Positions 1-12,274 of a DNA stretch of 64,000 bases are shown one piece after another (within the stretch, counting starts at the first letter, position 1; the number at the start of each line of letters is the position of its first letter). The stretch comes from Buxus sempervirens (Eukaryota > Streptophyta > Magnoliopsida > Buxales > Buxaceae): positions 22,616,048-22,680,047 of the forward strand of contig OX387194.1 in NCBI GenBank assembly GCA_947561395.2, written 5' to 3'. Made by a program: the position numbers and the translations under genes. The notes beneath the pieces were generated by a model, which had not been told where the DNA came from, made no database searches, and worked only from the letters and a program-made list of their open reading frames with translations.

Positions 1-877
1 GTGTCGTGAACAGCAGTTTTTCTTTCTCCCTCCTTTCTAGTGGATGTCTGTCTTCTTTTCTCCACTTCTTCCTACTTGCTGTTTTTTTTTTCAAAGAACT
101 CTCTTACTTACTCTCCTCCCCTTTTGCTCCCAAATTAAAGCCTTTTTATAGAGAATTCCCACCCCTTCAACTTCTTAACACCTAACCTTTCCTCTTCCTC
201 TCCTAAACCTCTCATTTCCTTAACTTCTCCTCTTCCTCTCTTAAATACCTAAACCCCTAACTCCTCCTCTTCCTCTGTTAAACCCCTAACTCTTCTTTTT
301 CCTCTCTTAAATACCATCATTCATTTAGGTTTGGTCAAAGTCTATTTTGTCCCATATTTTTTAAGCTTATATTTTTTTTTAGTTTAGTCTCAATATCTCA
401 AGAGAATATGAGTTTGACCGATTCGTCCAACTCATTTCTCTTTGTTTATATATTTTTTTATTTTCTTTTAATCTTAAAACTTTTATTAACTTTGTTATTA
501 AATTTTTTATTTACTTGAATAACAAACCCCATTAGGAAACTTACTTATTTACTAAAAGAACCCCAAAATTTTTAATTTATCATTGGTTACATAGCAGCCA
601 CCATGGCGTACACGTGGCTTCCATGTAGCATCCAATTCTGGTTTTATAAAAATCCCCAAACTACCCTTTATTTCTTTTATTCATAACTTAGCCGTTTGAG
701 ATCCGATTTGAGCACGGTTTGGTGCATCGGAATCGGCTCAAAATTCTCTTTATTATGGGCTTGTTATTTCAAAAAGATAGGTCCACTATAAAAACCTCGA
801 TTTACGTGCCCACATATATGCCGGTTTAAGATATGCTTTTTAGGCAATTCTATAATGCAAAAATGGGGTGCTGACAG
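1..877 (-). mobile_element. LTR fragment, family E, cut by window edge
   Basis: The first ~700 bases are repeated in the same orientation from 63299 to the right edge, so this is a dispersed element. It ends at 877 in GGGGTGCTGACA, an LTR-like CA end. A TATA-like box on the minus strand (TATAAAAAGG, near 140-150) lies beside a pyrimidine-rich stretch, suggesting a minus-strand LTR promoter. No coding domain is visible. A solo LTR is likely but the other end is outside the window. Confidence 0.6.
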
Positions 878-932
878 AAACGATAAGAACAACATGAATT
901 TTATGAAATTCAAAATAAAGGTTAATTCTTAA

Positions 933-1036
933 TTACATCCAAATTATAATCTTATCAGCTGCATCATCGCTTACTGAGGTGTCATCCTTTTGAGTATGTG
1001 TTTCAATGAAAGTCTCTACTCGGTCAGCCAGTTGCT
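933..1036 (-). pseudogene. CACTA second-gene C-terminal exon fragment
   Basis: After a possible acceptor (minus strand, ending ...GCAACAG at 1037) the frame reads QLADRVETFIETHTQKDD and continues into an acidic/alanine stretch before a stop. The phrase 'F-x-x-THT-x-KD' resembles the segment that follows the Transposase_24-like region in plant CACTA second genes. The more upstream part of such a gene lies at 10402-11223, so this may be its next exon, separated by later insertions. It could also come from another CACTA copy. Confidence 0.45.
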
Positions 1037-1871
1037 CTGTTGCACATGAATTTGGAGAGAAAAATGAGAAAAAAAGATAAAATGAGTAATAACCATTAAA
1101 ACAGGGAAATAATATAACTTTATTTAAAAGAAAGTAATATAAGAACAATAATCTTATAAGCACACATGAAACAGATAACAGAGACTATGAACTAAATAAT
1201 GTATCCGTGTACTAACATGAGACAAACAATTGAACTGTTTATTCAATGGACAAAATTAGCACATTTAACGCCCCAGATCCAAGTTACGTAAATAAAACCA
1301 TAACTTATCTCCGAAGGTTACTATATAACCCAAGATAGCAAATCAGAGTGAAGGAAAAACATGAATTTAATAATAACTATAAAATCAGAGTGCACTATAA
1401 CCCAAGCTCCAATATAAAATACCATAACCAACGCTAACTCACATTAACCAAGCCTATACCCGCTGGTGCCGTCCTTACCAAAATCTGAAAATAAAACAAA
1501 ACAGAAAGGAATGAGATACGAATATCCCAGCAAGCAGCACATGCATGCTCAAATACAGTTCATCAGTTCTAAAATATAATACAATTGTAAATCATGCAAT
1601 AGTAGCGATAACACCTCAGTTTCGAATAATCCGAGTAATTCAACAGTAATCCAATCAATCAGTATGAGATACAAGAATAGTCCAATTCAACAAACATATA
1701 TGTAACATCAAATCAACAGTCGATAAGTCGCCGCAAGACTCATGAAATAAGACTGCCTTTGACTAGTGTAAGGCCATGCTCACTATGCCACCTCCCGGCT
1801 TATGAGTGAAGCCGAGCTACACGATCATCGACTTATTGCGGGAGAACCCATTCAGATATAGTAATGGGTTG

Positions 1872-4262
1872 TGTGACTCCCCGGACCCGGGCATGTTCAT
1901 TAAAGGTATATGCCGGTTCCTTGACATCAGGTGAGGTCCCAGAAACGCATTCCTACGTTTTAAAAACTAACCAAAGCACTTATATTCTAATCCTAAAATT
2001 TTCGAAAAATCGGCTATATAACGCCTGTATTTACAAGAATGGGCTAAGCCCTCAAACCAACACCTGATAAACACAAACCATATATATATTACACATCATT
2101 TAACAAAACTAAACCATTCCACATTTACAAGTTTGCAGTAAAGATCACTAAGGTTTTCACAAGGTCAAAAAAATAGACGACTACAAAATACTGCCCAACC
2201 CTACCCAGGATAATAATAATCCTCAGGGTTGTAGTCGTCATCCGGTTCGTTAGTTCGGCCTACCCCAGTTTGAGCTCGCTCTGCAGATTTATCTGAAAAC
2301 AAAACCGGTAAAAACAAAACACGCTTGAGACTAACGTCTCAGTAAGCAGCATGATGCATGAAAAGAACATTTTATGCAGTTTTAACATTAAAGTAGCATG
2401 ACAATGAAATATACAATCAAACTCTGGCAATTCATGCTAAACCCATATCAATATCATGTAATGACAATACCTTGAATTCTGTGAACTCATAAAACCGATA
2501 AAGTCATATTAATCCAAACCACAATCTCAGCAAAATCTCAAGTAACAACAATGTTTTAATTCTCTTGTCCACTTCGCCCCCTCACGACTTATAGGGAAGG
2601 ATCTAGCTAGGATCGCTCTTCCCAAGCGGATCACTCAAGCATGAGACACGCATGAGCTGGCAAGTACAACCCAGTCCAACCATAGCAAGTTAGTGATCCT
2701 CTTTCAGACCATCAAGTTAATGATCTCTATTAGACCATCGAGTTAGTGATCTCACTGAGACCATCTAGTTGACTTTACGGGTTGATGTGGCACATTCTGA
2801 GGAGGATGCAAGTTCACAACCCCCGGCTTCTCATGAGCTAGGGTGAACTGCCGTCCTCAACCCCCAGAACCGTGTATCACATACTGGACAAGATTATAAA
2901 TTTTACCCGCAACACCTGATGAGGGAGCCACACTGGGCCTGTGTTACCTCATCCCAACACAATACCTAGCGTAGATATGGATCCAGATCTACAATCAAGC
3001 CCACCAACTATAAAACAAACCACGGTTTAACAAACTCACCATTCTAAGCTTCTGGGGTGAAGTTCAGTTCACTACCCACAATATAGTATATCATTGTTAT
3101 TTAAATACTGTTCAAGTATTACTTTTCTCTTTACTATTATTAAATTGGTCTTATCTCATTCTTAACTTAAATTACAAATCCTAAAATTCACTTTTAAATA
3201 CTTTTTCCTTAAATTTTGATTTTTCTTTTAAAATGTAACTAAATTGTAATTATTTATTTGGGGGTTGCACTTATTTGTTGAATCTAACTAAAATCTAAAC
3301 TAAAAAATAATTATTTAGGTCCTGTATACTAATTTATCAATACAGTATAAGTTTTGCACTAAAAATGAAATTTCTTTCTAAAATAAACATCAATTTTTTT
3401 ATTACTTTACCTTTTTTGCATCAAAACATAAATATTTTTAAAAATCGCGTCTTCTCCATCGCGAACCCAGAACAGTCCGTTTTTTTTTTTCCAGAACAGT
3501 CCGTTTTTTTTTTTCATTCAGTCCGTGCTTGTCATTTTTAATGATTTTTGTTTCTTCTAATTAACCTAAAACAGTTGCAATCACCTCAGAATGCATTAAA
3601 CAGAAATTTTAAACAAACCCATCGTATGAACTTGAGAGAAATCAGCAAGAAAAGAAAAGAAACCCATCGTATGAACTTGAGAGAAATCAAACACAAAAAA
3701 AGAAAAGAAAACAAACCAAAAGCTACTTACTAATTTTCTCACAGTCCATGCCCAATCTCTCTTCTTCCTCTTCCTCTTCTCTTTTCCTTCTTCTCCTTCT
3801 CGGTTTCTCTCCTTCTCTCCACGATTTCTTCCTCTCTTGCCACGAACGACCCAAAATGGAATCACTCTTCTTCTTCTTTTTCTCTTTCTCTTCCTTCTTT
3901 CCTCTTTTCCTCCTCTGTCTTCTTCCTCCTACGATCTCTCTTTTTTTTTTTTTCCTCTTCTCTCGTTTTCTCCTTCTGACCTAACGAACAAAGGAACCAA
4001 AAACCCCAATGCCCCAAATCGTCAAATTGCTTGAGCTTTTGTTTGGTTTTTCTTCTTACCATTTAACCCTTGACCCATTTGAACCATTTGAACCAATTGA
4101 ATTAAACTAAACCAAACCTCATTGAACCATTAAACTAATCAAACCCTTTAAACCACTAAACTACATAAACCAATTCAACCAAATTAATTTTTTTTTTCTA
4201 TTTGTTCTTATTTAATAATTTTAAATCTTAATTCCAATTTCTAAAAATTCTGGGGTTTTACA
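1872..4262 (-). mobile_element. LTR-A: 2.4-kb solo-LTR-like element nested in LTR-B
   Basis: It begins TGTGACTCCCC and ends GGGGTTTTACA. It is bounded by a perfect 5-bp duplication GGTTG (1867-1871 and 4263-4267), and removing it rejoins LTR-B. It belongs to the same family as LTR-D: both share 'CTAAAATTTTC', a GGGCTAAGCCC segment, an AAAACCGGTAAAA segment followed by GTCTCAGTAAG, and an AAACCCTTTAAACC-rich 3' part. It holds no protein domain. Reading frames at 3596-4062 are translations of a CTT/CTC-rich tract. Confidence 0.85.
2686..2775. repeat. Short minisatellite inside LTR-A
   Basis: About three and a half copies of a ~28-bp unit with core AGTTARTGATCTC and AGACCATC occur in a row. LTR-D carries a different minisatellite at the equivalent position. 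Confidence 0.75.
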
Positions 4263-4267
4263 GGTTG

Positions 4268-7110
4268 GCATGTACTATCCCAAACATAGCCGCAACCAAC
4301 CAGATACAGTGAAGGCCTCATCGAGATACACGATGGAACGCGTACGTGAACAAAGTGTCATGACTAGCAAAGAACAATCCTTCCCACTATCTAGCTCCTA
4401 ACATGGATCCATATCGAGCTATGCCCACTAAACTCTAAAACCAAAACCAAGAGAGAAATCCAGTAAGCACAACTCATCTCAATCTCAAACATATCATTCC
4501 GACCTACACGGAGCATCCCCGAGATACACGGAGGTAAGATGACCATCAAAGAAATCCCAAAAACATCATTCCCGTACATGAAGAAAACCAAATAATCACA
4601 TTTATCCAAATAATTTGATTTCAAATCCTTTTTCATAGTATTGCATAAAATTCCCTTTTATAGTCAAAATTTGGTGAAATTGCTCAATTTTCGGTTAAAC
4701 TGGCAAATCCGAGTGTAGATACCAAAATTTAACTATGTTACTTAAGTCTGTCTTGTATTACTTGCTTAAATCCTAAACAGTAGCTTACAAGTAGAATTTA
4801 TACTCATATCACCTTTATTTTAGACTAAATCCTCAATAACTTCCTTAATGCCTTATTTCATCTAAAACCCCACATTGGTTTCCTTGACCAACTTAATACA
4901 ACATACCATAGTTCATCACAAACCTTAGAACATATCCCTTTTAAGTTCATATGATTTACATCCTAACTAAATTTAATATAGTTCAGATTTGCATTACTTT
5001 ACTTCCCTAACTCACCACTTCTTTACTTAAGAAATTATGTTTTCAGTATTTAAATTTTCCAGATATGTTTCCCTTTTAGTTCTTCATTTCATTTCTATTA
5101 AAAACCTGTAGATAATTCTACCCATAGAATTTTACAAATGAAAAACTTGCAAGTGTTGAAAATATTTCAGCACTCAATGAAATCTGATAACTATTTCTTA
5201 AAAGAATTTTGATTACCCTATTGGGACCCCCAGCATGCTCCCAATAACTCAGATTACCTGAACTTAAAAGAAAGCTTCACAATAGATTTTACCTGACTTT
5301 AATGCACATAGCTCAACCATAGCTCAATCTGCAAACATCCACACTACTTATCAACCAAAAACCCCTCTTTTTCCCACTCATTTCAGCATCTAAATTTCTC
5401 TCCAATCCTCTTTCTTCATCTCCAATTTGTCCTTTATATAATTTTTCCCACTTAAGTTTTACAACCTACAGAGAATAAGAACTGGATAGAAAATCTGATC
5501 TCCTAAGAACTCTTAACTTATTACTAACCCAGTTCCCTAGTTTCAGTACTCAATACCATAGTATACCTCTAGCTCCAGCACCTATACTTCACCCAAGTAT
5601 CTTCTGATACACCTGTCCAAAACCCCTAACAGAACTCCCTAATTTGCCACTTTATAGTAGCCACAAAGTATACCTAAGAGAGCTAGGTGAGAACCCCAGC
5701 GGCACCTGACATACACACAAATTTATTGATTTTAGAAACTGATTTCTTCAAATGTGCTTCCAGTTCAGCATTCCTTTTCATCCAAAGTAATGCAAATTTT
5801 CCCTAAGTCCCCTAAGAGACTCCCCTAATTGTAATTAAATAATAATCACAAAAGGGCTATATAGATGAGCTGGGCGCCAACCTCTGAAGAGGTAGGCCAT
5901 CTTGAGCCATCCTAGGCGTTCTCCCATTTTCACATTCCATGACTTGCTACAAATGGAATTTGCCAAATTTTGATCTATCACTTCATGTTCAAACTAATTC
6001 CAGCATAATTCAAAACCTATAATTATTCAATTAACATGCATCCAATCATAATAAAAACACAAGAACATCCTACAAAGTTCTAAGCGACATTACCATTTGA
6101 AAATAGAGGATTCGGCAATTCTCAACTCAAACACAACCACAAATCAATTTACATCGTCCAAGATGAAATCAAGTGGTGCCACTTACTTGATTGAAGATAA
6201 TTCCCAGCTCAATCTCTCTCAATTTGTCAATCACACCTTCAGCAACCAAAACCAATACAGCCGCCAACCTTTTTTTTCTAAAATTGACCTCAATCCAAAC
6301 AACACACCTCAGATATGAGATCTGATCTCTATTAGCACTAGAATTAAATAATAACCTCAGATTTGATGCTAACTTACCCAGGTGATCTGAATTCACAAGG
6401 TTAATTTGCTCCAAAAGAAATGAAGTTGCTACCGTAGGGAAAATCAGTTCCAGCTCAAACCAAACGATTGAACACTTCTGTAGAAATTGGTAAATTGGTC
6501 AGATCTCTACAGATCTGAGATTCTCTGATAACTCTCAATGAAATCTAACCTAACTACAATAATCTTACCTGAATTTTGATTTAACTTGCTGAGATTTCTG
6601 CTCCTGAACGAATTGAAGTTGCTGCCGCAAATGTCTTTGACCTCTCTTGAACAAAGACCAAATGATCACCCTGTGCTCCCTTTGATCACCTCCAATTTTC
6701 CAGATTTGACTCCACAAACCTTAGCTCTTCTTCTTCTTCTCCCTGATCTTCTAACACTAACCTCCAACAAACTAACCATCGCTCAGAATTTAATCTCCCA
6801 TTTTATAGCTACCGCCAAACTTAATTTTTAAAGTCTGATCACAAGTGTGCCACTACAGGAAAAACCCCTGCACGAGCATTAAATATATCCCTTAATTCCA
6901 TGATTGGTCCAACCTCCAAACCACCATAGCCAACCGATAAAATTTCCAGCAGTGCCCCTTACCTGATTAACCCGAATCATTCAATCCGCTTTCACCCGAG
7001 ACTCCGATTTGAACCCCTTTTGTTTCCTTTTCTGCAGAATTTTGCCAATTAACATTATTCTACTTACTAAAATAACCAATTATAATTACATTAAAATTTG
7101 GGATTTTACA
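4268..7110. other. Right part of LTR-B, no coding
   Basis: This stretch continues LTR-B after the nested insertion. Short open frames at 6097-6414 and 6586-6831 have no recognisable domain and look incidental. Confidence 0.6.
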
Positions 7111-7152
7111 ACACATAAATCTCAAATTGCATTTACAAGTGTACATAAACTT

Positions 7153-7368
7153 GGTTTTCGTACCCAAATTCTCCACCGATGGTTTTTCCTGGATTCGGTC
7201 GATTGTATAAGTTGTATTTGGGTTATTTTGAGCTGTTGGAAGCGGTGGATTCCAATTTCGATAAAAAGGTTGGATTTTGGAATGAAGGACGTGAATTTTC
7301 CCTAAACCAACTACGTTTTCGTACCCAAATTCTCCACCGATGGTTTTTCTTGGATTTGGTCAATTGTG
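7153..7368 (+). repeat. 161-bp tandem repeat, left block
   Basis: One complete unit (7153-7313), starting with GGTTTTCGTACCCAAATTC, is followed by the first ~55 bp of a second. The second unit is cut by LTR-C and resumes at 9398. Confidence 0.85.
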
Positions 7369-7914
7369 TGTTAGACATGGGAAAAATCAATTCAATGACT
7401 TCCTTATCATCACACGGGCTCAATAAAAATCATGGAGTCACCACCATTCCTTTTTAGGGTGTGAATGGACACCAAAATAATCAAATAAAATAAAATAATA
7501 ATAAAACAATATTAGAGTAAAAATAACTCTAATTAAAAAAATAAACCAAAGATGGGTAAGGAGATTAAGTTATGAATAGGGGAAGGTGTTAGGCACCCCT
7601 ATTCATCCATACAAGGTGGTTACCAAGTATTGTTCATGTTTTTTAAAAGAAAAAGCTTGCTAATAAAAAATCAAATCAAAAGTAAAGATCAAAGAATACA
7701 AGATGTATAGTTTTTTGCCATATGAATGATACAATTAATTCTGGATCTTTCCTATGAATATAACATTTTTGGGCTTCATGATTGACTAAAATCAAGGTAA
7801 AGAAAACAAAACCTAAATCAAAATCTAGTTTTAAGTCAAATCCTTGAAATCTAAGATATACATAATAATAAAAAAAATTATTTTTACAAAATATTGAAGA
7901 ATTGAATCTGAACA

Positions 7915-8425
7915 ATCTAGGGCACAGATCTGGCCCAGATTTCTCATTAATTAAGAAATCTAATACCAAATACACCCATGTTGATAAAAAACATCAAAAG
8001 AGGAGAGTTTAGACCATAGGGTCTTCTCTCAAAATTGAAAATAATCCAAAAATCACTTTGTGAAGTTAAAGAATAAATCAAAACCATCTAGGGTACAGAT
8101 CTGGTCCAGGTTTCTCATTAATTAAGAGATCTGAGCCAGATTCACCCATACTGATGAAAAATATCAAAAGGGGAGAGTTTAGACCATAGGGTCCTCTCTC
8201 AAAAATGAAAACAACTTCAAAATCATCTCCTAATATTGAAAAATAAATCAAAACCATCTAGGGTACCAATCTGGTCCATGTTTCTCATTAATTAAGAGAT
8301 TTGAACCAGATTCACCCATATTGATGGAAAACATCAAAAAAGGGAGAGTTTAGACCGTAGGGTCTTCTCTCAAAAATAAAAAATAACTCAAAAATCACCT
8401 CATGAAACCCTAGAGGTTACTTTAA
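7915..8425. repeat. Three tandem copies of ~171 bp inside LTR-C
   Basis: Units begin with ATCTAGGGYACAGATCTGG at about 7915, 8086 and 8256 (spacing 171 and 170 bp). All contain CTCATTAATTAAG and GGAGAGTTTAGACC. The copies differ by scattered substitutions, so the triplication is not recent. Confidence 0.85.
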
Positions 8426-9179
8426 GGCTTCTAATTCCAGATCTACCATATTGACCATGGCAGATCCAAGATCTTAGCCTCAATGATTAAAAACATAAAA
8501 AAGCATAAAAAGGGAGAAAACAATGTGAAAAATCAAAATCTAGGAGGAAAATGAGATCTAATGCTATGAACAGCATAGATCTATAGTATTCCTCCATATT
8601 TCATCAATAAATCATCACACAACCTAAACAAAATATTAAAACTACACATTTCTAAGATTATAGCATATGGGGCTCTGCCCTACGGATCCATTCCTGTCCT
8701 CCTTTCCCCTAGAACTCTCTTCACGTTTTACGGCTAAAGAAGATACTTGAGGTACTTGGATTTAGGTTTGGGGTTACAATCACACACAGGCTTTATTCTA
8801 CAGAAAGGGAGAAGATTAAAACTATCCTAGAAATTAAAACTAGAAAATAAAGGGGTAGAGAAGCTTACCTGGACTTGAGAAAGCAAAGAGGCAGGGGTTC
8901 TCTTCTTCACTTGGAGCTCTCCCAATCTTCAATTTCTCAGCAATTCTTAGCCACAATTTCCAGCCATTTGCTTGAGGAGAGGCCCTTTATTTATAAGCAA
9001 AAGCAAGGGCAAGGGCGGTCCCAATAGGTTCTAGAATGTTCCAATTCAATTTTAGAAACATGAGTTGAAGTAAATATGAGAACCAATGAGGGTAAAATGG
9101 GGCAGACGAAACCCTAGAGGGAGGTAGAAATAGTAACAAGGCTTTAAAAATGGATTTTTACGAAAACGCCCAAAATATA

Positions 9180-9234
9180 CGTGACTGCATTTGAATTGTG
9201 GACACGCCTTATCCACATTTTCAATGCAGTCACG
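9180..9234. repeat. Stem-loop in LTR-C
   Basis: CGTGACTGCATT (9180-9191) is perfectly complementary to AATGCAGTCACG (9223-9234). The stem extends inward through TGTGGA/TCCACA with small bulges. Smaller inverted repeats with ATGCGG follow. Its role is unknown. Confidence 0.7.
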
Positions 9235-9397
9235 TAATGTCCGCAAATCAAATGCGGTCAAGGCTCGTCCGCATACTAAATGCGGACAGAACAGGTTTGA
9301 CCAAATTTTCACCTTTTTTTGACCTGTTTCAAATCCCAATTAAATATTTTTCTTTATTTTCTCATCTTGTAGTGCAATTTGGGGTGTCAACATTGTG

Positions 9398-9992
9398 TAA
9401 ATTGTATTTGGGTTATTTTGAGCTGCTGGAAGCGGTGGATTCCAACTTCGATAAAAAAAAATTGGATTTTGGAACGAAGGACGTCAATTTTCACCAAATT
9501 AACATTGAAAAGAGGACTTTCGGTGGGAAATCTTCAAGAAGTGGTTTTTACATGGTTTCAACCCTTGTAACACATTTATAACGGTAATTTTATGATGTTT
9601 GAGGTGATTGAATCCTTTAATTCCAGGTAGATCAAAATTTGGGCATTCGGTTGGAAATTTAATTAGCTTTAAGGTGTCAACAAGCTAGGTTTTCGTACCC
9701 AAATTCTCCACCGATGGTTTTTCCTGGATTTAGTCGATTGTATAAGTTGTATTTGGGTTATTTTGAGCTACTGGAAGTAGTGGATTCCAACTTCGATAAA
9801 AAGGTTGGATTTTGGAGCGAAGGACGTGAATTTTCCCTAAACCAAATAGGTTTTCGTACCCAAATTCTCCACTGATGGCTTTTCCTGGATTCGGTCGATT
9901 GTGTAAGCTGTATTTGGGTTATTTTGAGCTATTGGAAGCGATGGATTCCAACTTCAATAAGAAGGTTGGATTTTGGAACGAAGGACGTGAAT
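9398..9992 (+). repeat. 161-bp tandem repeat, right block with spacer
   Basis: The second unit resumes at 9398-~9500. After a ~185-bp unrelated spacer, a full unit occupies 9688-9848 (161 bp) and a truncated one 9849-~9992. Units are roughly 90% alike by eye. The spacer ends AAGGTGTCAACA, like the end of LTR-C, so it may be another LTR scrap. Confidence 0.8.
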
Positions 9993-10401
9993 TTGAAACC
10001 ATTACTAAACTCTAACTATTGTAAGTCATATTATGATTTCCTGCATACTCCTATCAATTACCAACCACTTATTTTTAAGAATTATCCTAAAAATGACTAT
10101 TTTAATTATTTTAGAGCATTGGTTAAAAATGTTTCATCACATATGATACATCAACAAAAATTAAAGAAGCAGAACAAGTAGATATCAAATTGATGATAGA
10201 AAAGCCATTATCAGAGTTTCAGGTATTACTCATTATTTTTCATTTATTCATATTTTGATCACGAGAATATTATTAAATCATTCGACAAAATATTAAATGA
10301 CAATTATTCTCACCTGACATTCTTAACATCACAATTTTGTATCTATAGGCCACATTGCATTATACAACTCAACTCAACTCAAATATATCAAAGTTTCATA
10401 C

Positions 10402-11223
10402 CTTCTCATGTCTCACTCTAGCAAAGCTCCTCGTGCCAGCCGTGTGTGTGAGCGTCTGGTGGGCACAATTTTGTTTATTCCTTGTACACAGTTGCTACAT
10501 CATACCAAGTACATACAAAAATGTTAGAAGTCGTTTCAGATATAATAAACAAATAGCATATGTAAAAGCAAAGTGAATATCTTTTTACCTGTGTTGCTTC
10601 ATCATTCTAGTAATATACAAGTGGTTCCCAATGCTCTGAAAGCACCCTAGGAGGACAATTACGAAATCTATCCTCATTAGTCGTGTAGGGGTCATAACAC
10701 TTTACCTTTAAGTTTGACTTGTAGTCTTTCCATTTCTTATTCAGCGACTGCAACACAAACTCTTTCAGTCACTCATTCAAGTCAAACTTTTCCTACATTG
10801 CACACCAAGTCAATTTCCCATGTCACAACCAATAAGCGCTGCTATGAAATAAATTAAAGAGATATTGAATTGAAATGACTATCTATAATTTACTTGAACG
10901 TATTGCCACGCTTGGTCCTTTAATTCTGGTGAAACCTTTTTCTAGGAGAAGCGGTCAACGGGTATAACATGGCCATCTTGAGCCAATGTCCCACACAAAT
11001 TTTCTAATTTAGAGACATTGGGCTCGATAGGCTGCCTGTGCTCATCAATATCTATGTGAACCTTTTTCCCAGACCTTGTTTGCTTATGGAGTGACAGGCA
11101 TCGAGTAGGGCCCCTTACCTTCCTTGAAGAAGAGGAGCCCTTGCCACCAGCTACGCCTGGTTGACTTTCTGACATATCTTCACACATATTGATGTTTAAG
11201 GTAAATTCAAAGGAAAGTGACAC
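10402..11223 (-). pseudogene. CACTA second gene (Transposase_24/Ptta-like), broken
   Basis: Reading leftward, a Gly/Ser-rich start is followed by RGPTRCLSLHKQTRSGKKVH, then 'GTLAQDGHVIP', then across a break 'DRFRNCPPRVLSEHWEPLVY' (10605-10690) and finally 'THTAGTRSFARVRHEK' (10402-10450), which ends at a plausible donor (minus strand GAGAAG|GTATGA). This order (RGPT, GHxxP, DRF...P, THTxGxxSFAR) is what is known of the Transposase_24-like gene of plant CACTA elements. Frames change between segments and stops intervene, although some breaks may be introns. Confidence 0.75.
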
Positions 11224-11389
11224 AAATTAGAAGTACGGGTGTATGAAAAAACAGATTACTAAGAACAATAAATACAGAATAGTATTCAATCACAACTAAG
11301 AACATTAAATATATTAAATAAAGAGGTTCCTAGCAACAACAGAAACAATAATAATAACGGAAAGTAAAACAAGCAACTGCAACAAAATG

Positions 11390-11950
11390 TTACTCGGAAT
11401 CCTCCTCGTCATGAATCGAATCGGCTAAAGGACTTTGTTCCTCCATGAATGGATGAGATGGTGCATCAACAATTGTTGCAGGTACATCTTCCCTCACCCA
11501 ACTAACACTATCATCATCTTGGTAATTATCATGTAAATGATGTGGCCAATATGACTCACAATCAAGGAATTTATCGACATCCACATCCATATCAAACAAG
11601 TCCCTAGGTTTTGTCTTGACAACTGAATTCCAATCTTCATCTATTGAATCCGCCACATAAAAAACTTGCTTTGCTTGAGATGCCAACATGAACGGGTCAT
11701 CCATAACTTGTTCGCCAGTATACAACAATCGGTTAAAATTGACTAGTGTGAACCCAAACTCATCAATCTTAATGCCCTTTCCTTGTGCCATGACATCAAC
11801 CCAATCACACTTGAATAGGATATACTTGAGGTGCTCTAAATACGCCAATTCAATCACATCAGTTAGACGCCCATAGTAAGAGATATAGCCCGTAATTGGT
11901 CTCTTGTCCTTGGTACTTGAATATCTGGTAGTCCTTGCTTTGACCACAAC
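11390..11950 (-). pseudogene. CACTA TNP2-like gene, C-terminal DUF4216-like part
   Basis: A 185-codon open frame contains GYISYYGRLTDVIELAY, then 'LFKCDWVDV' and 'GFTLVNFNRLLY', the hallmark of the DUF4216 region found at the end of CACTA TNP2-type proteins, followed by an acidic tail. The frame starts at the LTR-D junction. Its N-terminal continuation lies on the other side of LTR-D (15396-15548), so the gene was cut by the insertion. Confidence 0.85.
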
Positions 11951-12235
11951 TGTAGCACCTCGAAACCAGGTCCACCCGTGGAGGGTTTATACTGGCTCCT
12001 GAGTGCTAATTTAGGGCCCAAAGCGTGATGAAAACAATCTTACGAACTAACCAAGACACTTATAATAAACTCCTAAAATTTTCAGAAAAACAGCTATATA
12101 ACACCTGTAAATACTAGGCTGGGCTAAGCCCCTGATACCTGATAATCACAAATATGTATAAAAACAATATACATCCATTCAAAAACTAAACCATCAGGAC
12201 ATACAAATCTAAAAATAAGTTTTACTAAGTTTCAC

Positions 12236-12240
<5 letters not shown>

Positions 12241-12269
<29 letters not shown>
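12241..12269. repeat. (CT)n microsatellite
   Basis: A perfect CT run of about 14 units lies inside LTR-D. Confidence 0.95.

Positions 12270-12274
<5 letters not shown>

Larger units (their letters stand above)
1264..7110 (-). mobile_element. LTR-B: long LTR element without coding, interrupted by LTR-A
   Basis: The element starts TTTAACGCCCC (probably from TGTAACGCCCC) and ends GGGATTTTACA. Flanks are GCACA (1259-1263) and ACACA (7111-7115), a 5-bp duplication with one mismatch. Without nested LTR-A and its duplication it is about 3.45 kb, nearly the size of LTR-D (3,440 bp). Near its left end it carries the same kind of segment as A and D (a CTGAAAA run, then CAGCAAGCAGCACATGCATG). A TATAAAA box on the minus strand at about 6795 suggests a minus-strand LTR promoter. 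It is likely a solo LTR; a non-coding LARD is the alternative. Confidence 0.7.
7369..9392 (-). mobile_element. LTR-C: 2.0-kb solo LTR-like insertion in the tandem repeat
   Basis: It starts TGTTAGACATGG and ends GGGGTGTCAACA with a perfect 5-bp duplication TTGTG (7364-7368 and 9393-9397). Removing it restores one tandem-repeat unit. Near its left end are CATGGAGTCACCACC and GTTAGGCACCCC, and a related ATGGAGTCGCCAC segment occurs in the right-edge LTR (62185). A TTATAAATAAAGG box on the minus strand near 8990 suggests minus orientation. No coding domain is present. Confidence 0.85.

Noticed and set aside
3596-4062. Open frames rich in Arg/Lys/Glu or Phe/Leu/Ser on both strands
   Set aside because: They are translations of a CTT/CTC-rich tract in LTR-A; the same happens at 14858-15220 and 63247-63577.
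6853-6870. CACTACAGGAAAAACCCC, resembling a CACTA terminus inside LTR-B
   Set aside because: No subterminal repeats or matching opposite end were found, and the sequence is continuous with LTR-B.
7915-8425. CRISPR-like spaced repeats
   Set aside because: The units are contiguous 171-bp tandem copies without unique spacers, in a plant LTR.
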